This document shows positions 60,037 to 64,000 of a stretch of 64,000 nt of DNA, one piece after another; position 1 is the first letter of the stretch, and each line of letters starts with the position of its first letter. The notes beneath the pieces were generated by a model that saw only the letters and a program-made list of their open reading frames with translations, was not told the origin of the DNA and did not search any database. Both the position numbers and the translations under genes were made by a program. Location of the stretch: positions 89,696 to 153,695 of the forward strand of contig NZ_FXLP01000002.1 of NCBI RefSeq assembly GCF_900176605.1, read 5' to 3'. Source of the DNA: Peptoniphilus vaginalis. GTDB taxonomy: Bacteria > Bacillota > Clostridia > Tissierellales > Peptoniphilaceae.

Positions 60037-60810
60037 ATGAATTTTTTTGAAGACTTACAATTAGTTTATAAGAAGGCAGGCAAGGATACCCTTTTAAAAA
60101 TAAAGAAGGCTCCTATATTTTTAGTTTTTCCTTTTATTTACGGGATAATTTATACTTTGGGATTTTTCTTTATTGGTAACTTTCTTGGTATGGTACTTGG
60201 AGGACTAATGGGATTTGTTGCACCGCTTTTGACGTCCTTAATCCTATCAAGCTACTTTTCTGTTTTAAGTGATTTGATTTACTACAATAGAATTAGCTTT
60301 AGAAATTTTTCAAAAACTTTTATGGAATACTTTGCATCAATTTATTCAGTGTTTTTTATCCTTATGATAATTTCATTTTTGATGCCAGCTCTAGGTGGTG
60401 TGATGGGAGCAACTACTCTTGTGGGAGCAGTAATCACTCTTGCTCTTAATCCAATTGCAGAGTCAATTTATATTAGGGGAGAGTATTACACTTCAGCCTA
60501 CACTCACTCACTTGAGTTTATGAAGGAGAATTTCTTACTTTGGACTATACCATTTTTGATTTATCTTGGTATACTTCATCTCTTAGGATTTGATTTTGCC
60601 TTTATGATTACAGCGAATTCCATTGTAGATATTCCTCTTGGTCAAACGGTAATGACAGGTCTATCTTACTTAAACCCTCTTGATCCATACAATATTAAAA
60701 TTTTACTTGCAAGCATCATCACAGGTGCCTATGCAATCTTTAGGGGCAACCTCTACAGGATATTAGTTGGATCAACTAGAAGAAAGAGAGCCTATATGGG
60801 CGAGTTATAA
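60037..60810 (+). CDS. Hypothetical multi-pass membrane protein
   Basis: The 257-residue protein has about six hydrophobic segments, near residues 27-48, 52-85, 105-145, 163-185, 195-210 and 222-240, and a basic end (GSTRRKRAYMGEL). It begins with a cytoplasmic amphipathic stretch (FFEDLQLVYKKAGKDTLLKIKKAP). I recognise no family with confidence; the layout recalls DUF975- or Yip1-like proteins. The ATG follows the argS stop by four bases, so they are cotranscribed. A terminator follows. Confidence 0.75.
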   Translation: MNFFEDLQLVYKKAGKDTLLKIKKAPIFLVFPFIYGIIYTLGFFFIGNFLGMVLGGLMGFVAPLLTSLILSSYFSVLSDLIYYNRISFRNFSKTFMEYFASIYSVFFILMIISFLMPALGGVMGATTLVGAVITLALNPIAESIYIRGEYYTSAYTHSLEFMKENFLLWTIPFLIYLGILHLLGFDFAFMITANSIVDIPLGQTVMTGLSYLNPLDPYNIKILLASIITGAYAIFRGNLYRILVGSTRRKRAYMGEL

Positions 60811-60820
60811 AATTTAAATC

Positions 60821-60850
60821 AAGACTTGACTTCGGCCAGGTCTTTTTTTA
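60821..60850 (+). terminator. Intrinsic terminator after the membrane protein gene
   Basis: AAGACTTG (60821-60828) pairs with CAGGTCTT (60837-60844), with one G-U pair, and is followed by a T-run. Confidence 0.85.
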
Positions 60851-60999
60851 TTGCAAACTTTATGGGATTTAATAAAGTTATAAGAAGTTATGTAATTATA
60901 AATTTAAACACAAATCTTGATAAATAAAATCAAATTAAGATTGAATGAGAAATTTCTATTTGATAGGATTGAAGTATAAAATAATATTGGAGGAATAAA

Positions 61000-61827
61000 A
61001 TGAAAATAATTTCGTGGAATATAGATTCAATTAACGCAGCCCTAACAAGCGACTCAAATAGGGCACAGATGTCAAGAGAAGTTCTCGTAACAATACTAAG
61101 AGAAGATCCAGACATAATTGCAATTCAAGAGACAAAGCTTCCTAAGGGTGGACCAAGCAAAAAGCACAAGGAGATTTTGGCAGAAATGTTCGCTGACTAT
61201 GATTATGTTTTTGTTTCATCACAAGAACCTGCTCGAAAGGGTTACGCTGGCAACATGGCATTCTTCAAGAAGGGATTCGAACCAGTGGTGACTTTTCCAA
61301 AGATTGATGCACCAGACACAATGGACTTTGAAGGAAGAATAATAACTTTAGAGTTTGACAACTTCTTCCTCACACAAGTCTACACACCAAATGCAGGTGG
61401 AGAATTAAAAAGACTTCCACTAAGACAGATTTGGGATGAAAAGTATGGCGAATACCTATCAAGACTTGATGAAATTAAACCTGTAATTGCAACAGGGGAC
61501 TTCAACGTAGCTCACAAGGAGATCGACCTTGCAAACCCAGAGGGCAATAGGATGTCAGCAGGCTTCACTGATGAAGAAAGGCAAGGCTTCACAAACTTAT
61601 TAGCCAGGGGCTTCACTGATACCTTTAGACACATCCACGGAAATGTAGAAGGAGTTTACACTTGGTGGGCACAAAGAGTTAAGACTTCGAAGAAAAACAA
61701 CTCTGGCTGGAGAATCGACTACTTCATAGTTAGTGATAGGATAAAAGACCTTGTTGCAGAATCAAAAATGATTGACTCCGGGGAAAGACAAGACCACACA
61801 CCAATTCTATTGGATATTAATTTATAA
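61000..61827 (+). CDS. Exodeoxyribonuclease III (ExoA/Xth family)
   Basis: The 275-residue protein has the AP endonuclease motifs MKIISWNIDSINAAL, IIAIQETKLPKGG near 41 with the metal Glu, VYTPNAGGELKRLPLR near 127, GDFNVAHKEIDLANP near 166 with the catalytic Asp and Asn, and SDRIKD plus QDHTPILLDI at the end with the last Asp-His pair. It cleaves abasic sites and degrades 3' ends in base excision repair. TTGGAGGA precedes the ATG; a possible promoter is TTGAAT-17-TAGGAT at 60941-60969. Confidence 0.94.
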   Translation: MKIISWNIDSINAALTSDSNRAQMSREVLVTILREDPDIIAIQETKLPKGGPSKKHKEILAEMFADYDYVFVSSQEPARKGYAGNMAFFKKGFEPVVTFPKIDAPDTMDFEGRIITLEFDNFFLTQVYTPNAGGELKRLPLRQIWDEKYGEYLSRLDEIKPVIATGDFNVAHKEIDLANPEGNRMSAGFTDEERQGFTNLLARGFTDTFRHIHGNVEGVYTWWAQRVKTSKKNNSGWRIDYFIVSDRIKDLVAESKMIDSGERQDHTPILLDINL

Positions 61828-61840
61828 AAAGAGATTTAAA

Positions 61841-62563
61841 ATGAAGTCAAAATTTTTAGAAGAAAATGGAATTGCAAACTTAATTAGTGGAATGGAGTAT
61901 TCTCTTTCCTATGCAAAGGAGGGCGACAAGGTCAAAGACTATGTAGCTGATATGTTAAAGAGAATGGAAATCACACCAGATGAAATTTATTCTTGTATCC
62001 AAACTCACACAGATAAAATAGCATATTGTGATGGAGAAAATGGGAGCGACTTTGTCTATGGAAGGAACTTTCCGGACACCGATGGCCTCGTAACAGATAA
62101 GAAAAATCTTGCCCTCTTGTTAAAGTTTGCCGACTGCACTCCCATAGTTCTTTATGATAAAAAGAAAGAAATTCTTTCAATAGTTCACTCAGGTTGGAGG
62201 GGAGCGCAAAAGAAAATTCCTGCTAAAGCCTTAGAAAAAATGAAGAGAGAATTTGACTCAGACCCAAGGGATATTCTCGCCTACATTGGACCCAATATTG
62301 ACATAGAAAATTATGAAGTTGGAGAAGAAGTTTATGAAGAGTTTAAAGACTTCGAGAATAGAGGAAAGTTCTTCGAAAAAATTGGAGGTACTTGGCATCT
62401 TTCTATGACAGAGGTTAATAAAGAAATTTTATTAGAGTCAGGAATAGATGAAGAAAACATAGAAAACTGCAGGGAATCAACTTACAAAAACCTAGACCTT
62501 CACTCTGCAAGAAGAGAAGGCAAGACCTATGGACTTAACTCCATGATAGTCATGATGAGATAA
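61841..62563 (+). CDS. PgeF/YfiH family (laccase-domain) purine nucleoside phosphorylase-like protein
   Basis: The ATG at 61841 gives 240 residues; AAGAGAT is a weak site. The zinc/copper ligands are visible as CIQTHTDK near 50, ADCTPIVLYD near 88 and VHSGWRGAQKK near 108. The family (YlmD, FAMIN-like) phosphorolyses purine nucleosides, and in E. coli the homologue PgeF removes misincorporated serine from cell-wall precursors. The start lies 13 bases after the exonuclease III stop, so it is cotranscribed. Confidence 0.9.
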   Translation: MKSKFLEENGIANLISGMEYSLSYAKEGDKVKDYVADMLKRMEITPDEIYSCIQTHTDKIAYCDGENGSDFVYGRNFPDTDGLVTDKKNLALLLKFADCTPIVLYDKKKEILSIVHSGWRGAQKKIPAKALEKMKREFDSDPRDILAYIGPNIDIENYEVGEEVYEEFKDFENRGKFFEKIGGTWHLSMTEVNKEILLESGIDEENIENCRESTYKNLDLHSARREGKTYGLNSMIVMMR

Positions 62564-62642
62564 AATTGAAAATCTAATTTTAATCTGTTAGTATTTAAAA
62601 TATTATTAGAAAACAAATGAGATTAGAAATAGAGGAAATTTA

Positions 62643-63746
62643 ATGGAAAATCTTTTTAAAGAAGAAATTAATAAAAAATTAAAAAATTTAGTTTTTATAG
62701 ACTTAAAAGAAGAATACCACTTGGAAGATGTTAATCTACCAGTGGGTTTTTCCTTGCCCATAAAGTTGGACTATCTTATAGAGGGAATAAAAGACAAGGA
62801 ACTAGAAGAAGAGATTAATCTTGAAAAAATTGTGGAAGCCATGGTCTACCTACTTGGAATTGACAGCGAATTTAAATACTCAAGGGACTATAAGGAAATT
62901 TTAAAAAAATTAAAAATAGATTTAAAAAACTATGCTATGCACAAGGCCTATGTAAATCAAGAAGAAGATCCTTTAGACTCTTATATCTTTTTAAAGGGAT
63001 ATGAGGAAGCCGCTGGAGAAGACCCAGATATAATTTTTAAAGAGGCAAACATCTTAGAGGCACTTTACAATCAAATTCATGAAAAAGAATATGAAAAAAG
63101 TGAAAAACTCTTAAACATAATAATTAAAAAATACAACAAGGTCTTAAATTTAGATGAAACTTACTCACTTGCATACTACAGACTAGCTTACATTAACCTC
63201 GCCCTTGCCAAATATATAAAAGCCAATATGTACTTTGAAAAGTTTATTAACCTGTCAAGAGATGAAGAACTCAAAGACCAAGTGAGAAAAGAGTTAGAAA
63301 TAATAAGGAACAATGTTAGTTTTGATTCAGCAAAAACTTATTTATCCTATGGAGACTATGACAAGGCAATAAACCAATTAGAAAGTATAAGTGAAGACTT
63401 TGATAAAGAAGAATCCTTCTATTATACTTACGCAATTTGTTACTACAACATAGGAGAATTAGATAAGGCTGAAGAGTATGGAAAGCTATCGGTGGAAAAG
63501 AAAACCACAGAAGAAAATATAAACTTGCTTGCAACAATCTATGCAGGAAGGCAAGAGTTCGAAAGATCAATTGAAATATTAGAACTTGGTCTAGAAGAGA
63601 TAGAAGACTCCTATCCATTGAATTACAACATGGGAATAATTTATCTCAATATGAATGAAAAAGAAAAGGGGCTAGAATATTTAGAAAAAGCTAACAAGTT
63701 AAATCAGAATAAAGACCTGGAGAAATTTATAAAAAATTTAAAATAA
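62643..63746 (+). CDS. TPR repeat protein
   Basis: The 367-residue protein is soluble and acidic. After an N-terminal part of unknown type (1-140), it contains about six tetratricopeptide repeats from residue 150 to the end. Examples are LAYYRLAYINLALAKYIKANMYFEKFI, DYDKAINQLESISED and YPLNYNMGIIYLNMNEKEKGLEYLEKAN. Such repeats bind partner proteins. The partner is unknown. AGAGGAAATTTA precedes the ATG. Confidence 0.8.
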   Translation: MENLFKEEINKKLKNLVFIDLKEEYHLEDVNLPVGFSLPIKLDYLIEGIKDKELEEEINLEKIVEAMVYLLGIDSEFKYSRDYKEILKKLKIDLKNYAMHKAYVNQEEDPLDSYIFLKGYEEAAGEDPDIIFKEANILEALYNQIHEKEYEKSEKLLNIIIKKYNKVLNLDETYSLAYYRLAYINLALAKYIKANMYFEKFINLSRDEELKDQVRKELEIIRNNVSFDSAKTYLSYGDYDKAINQLESISEDFDKEESFYYTYAICYYNIGELDKAEEYGKLSVEKKTTEENINLLATIYAGRQEFERSIEILELGLEEIEDSYPLNYNMGIIYLNMNEKEKGLEYLEKANKLNQNKDLEKFIKNLK

Positions 63747-63749
63747 ATA

Positions 63750-63779
63750 TTGACAGTCTATAGAATGAGATAGTAATAT
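63750..63779 (+). promoter_or_regulatory. Tandem promoter P1
   Basis: TTGACA (63750-63755) and TAATAT (63774-63779) are 18 bases apart. Sequence after it resembles that after P2 (TATA then AGTTGTC), which suggests duplication. A terminator lies directly downstream. Confidence 0.55.
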
Positions 63780-63781
63780 AT

Positions 63782-63815
63782 AACAGTTGTCGAAAAAGGC
63801 AGCTGTTATTTTTTT
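63782..63815 (+). terminator. Terminator after the TPR gene, between tandem promoters
   Basis: AACAGTTGTC pairs with GGCAGCTGTT (63798-63807), with G-U pairs, and runs into seven T residues. Confidence 0.8.
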
Positions 63816-63854
63816 AAAATTTTAAACAAAAACATTTAAAATAATAAAAAACAG

Positions 63855-63883
63855 TTGACAGATAAATTTCTAAATGCTAATAT
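63855..63883 (+). promoter_or_regulatory. Tandem promoter P2
   Basis: TTGACA and TAATAT (63878-63883) are 17 bases apart with TGC before the -10. A small TTGTC/GACAG hairpin follows. Confidence 0.75.
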
Positions 63884-63964
63884 ATAGAAGTTGTCACTTA
63901 AAGACAGCAAGAAAAACTACTGAGAAGTTAAGTAAAAACAAAATAAAAACTTTGTAAAAAATGC

Positions 63965-63993
63965 TTGACAAAGAAAAAATACGGTAGTATAAT
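63965..63993 (+). promoter_or_regulatory. Tandem promoter P3 (perfect consensus)
   Basis: TTGACA (63965-63970) and TATAAT (63988-63993) are exactly 17 bases apart, behind an A-rich stretch that could be an UP element. With P2 it forms a tandem of the type found before rRNA operons. The product lies outside the window. Confidence 0.85.
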
Positions 63994-64000
63994 AAATAAG

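Overview
The window is a low-GC stretch of bacterial chromosome. Gene content and order point to an anaerobic Firmicute, most like the Tissierellia/Peptoniphilaceae (Peptoniphilus/Anaerococcus type). The reasons are AT-rich intergenic DNA, strong AGGAGG ribosome binding sites, an L27 precursor with a cleavable N-terminus plus its protease gene, a T-box in front of thrS, an infC-rpmI-rplT leader, and the alaS-ireB-ruvX-DUF1292 block. The genus is an inference. Almost all genes are housekeeping genes on the + strand.

Layout. 1-4.4 kb (minus strand): a cut anti-sigma-like gene, an ECF-type sigma factor, an IS110-family element and an ABC transporter pair whose ATPase has lost several catalytic motifs. 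4.7-8.5 kb: ychF, a HAD phosphatase, rbgA, rnhB and a YraN-type gene. 8.6-16.4 kb: a complete SUF iron-sulfur operon (sufC-B-D-S-U) running on into an Rrf2 regulator, a second (IscS-type) cysteine desulfurase and an AI-2E-type permease. 16.4-24.7 kb: alaS, ireB, ruvX, DUF1292, a Fur-family regulator, RNase J, a tRNA-modification pair (TrmR-like methyltransferase and TrhP-like U32 protein) and udk. 24.7-28.1 kb: the infC-rpmI-rplT operon behind an L20-type leader, then a Trk/Ktr potassium uptake pair. 28.1-34.2 kb: a small membrane protein gene, a DUF3048 lipoprotein, a UBA/DUF4342 protein, a TrmH-type methyltransferase, a DUF6873-like protein, a small membrane protein and T-box-controlled thrS.

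34.2-40.4 kb: the rplU-prp-rpmA unit, then obgE, yhbY, nadD, yqeK, an LCP protein, rsfS, ridA and a rhodanese. 40.7-47.3 kb: a DbpA-type DEAD-box helicase, an IS150-like IS3 element, polA and coaE. 47.4-49.3 kb is an accessory pocket: tRNA-Trp, a HicAB toxin-antitoxin pair and an IS30-family element. 49.6-63.7 kb: pheS-pheT-zapA-U32/DUF3656-mutS2-argS, a membrane protein, exonuclease III, a PgeF/laccase-domain protein and a TPR protein. The window ends in tandem strong promoters that probably drive an rRNA operon just outside it.

The least explained features are noncoding. Three intergenic regions (4541-4684, 34293-34484, 40373-40651) carry diverged AT-rich repeats with an almost strict 18-bp period and a shared consensus. 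Other points worth a look are the degenerate ABC ATPase with a long acidic tail, promoter-proximal terminator-like hairpins in front of alaS and the DEAD-box gene, an IS150-like element inserted exactly into the loop of a terminator, and an IS110 element whose ends could build a promoter for its bridge RNA on the circular form. No clearly new defence or metabolic system was found.
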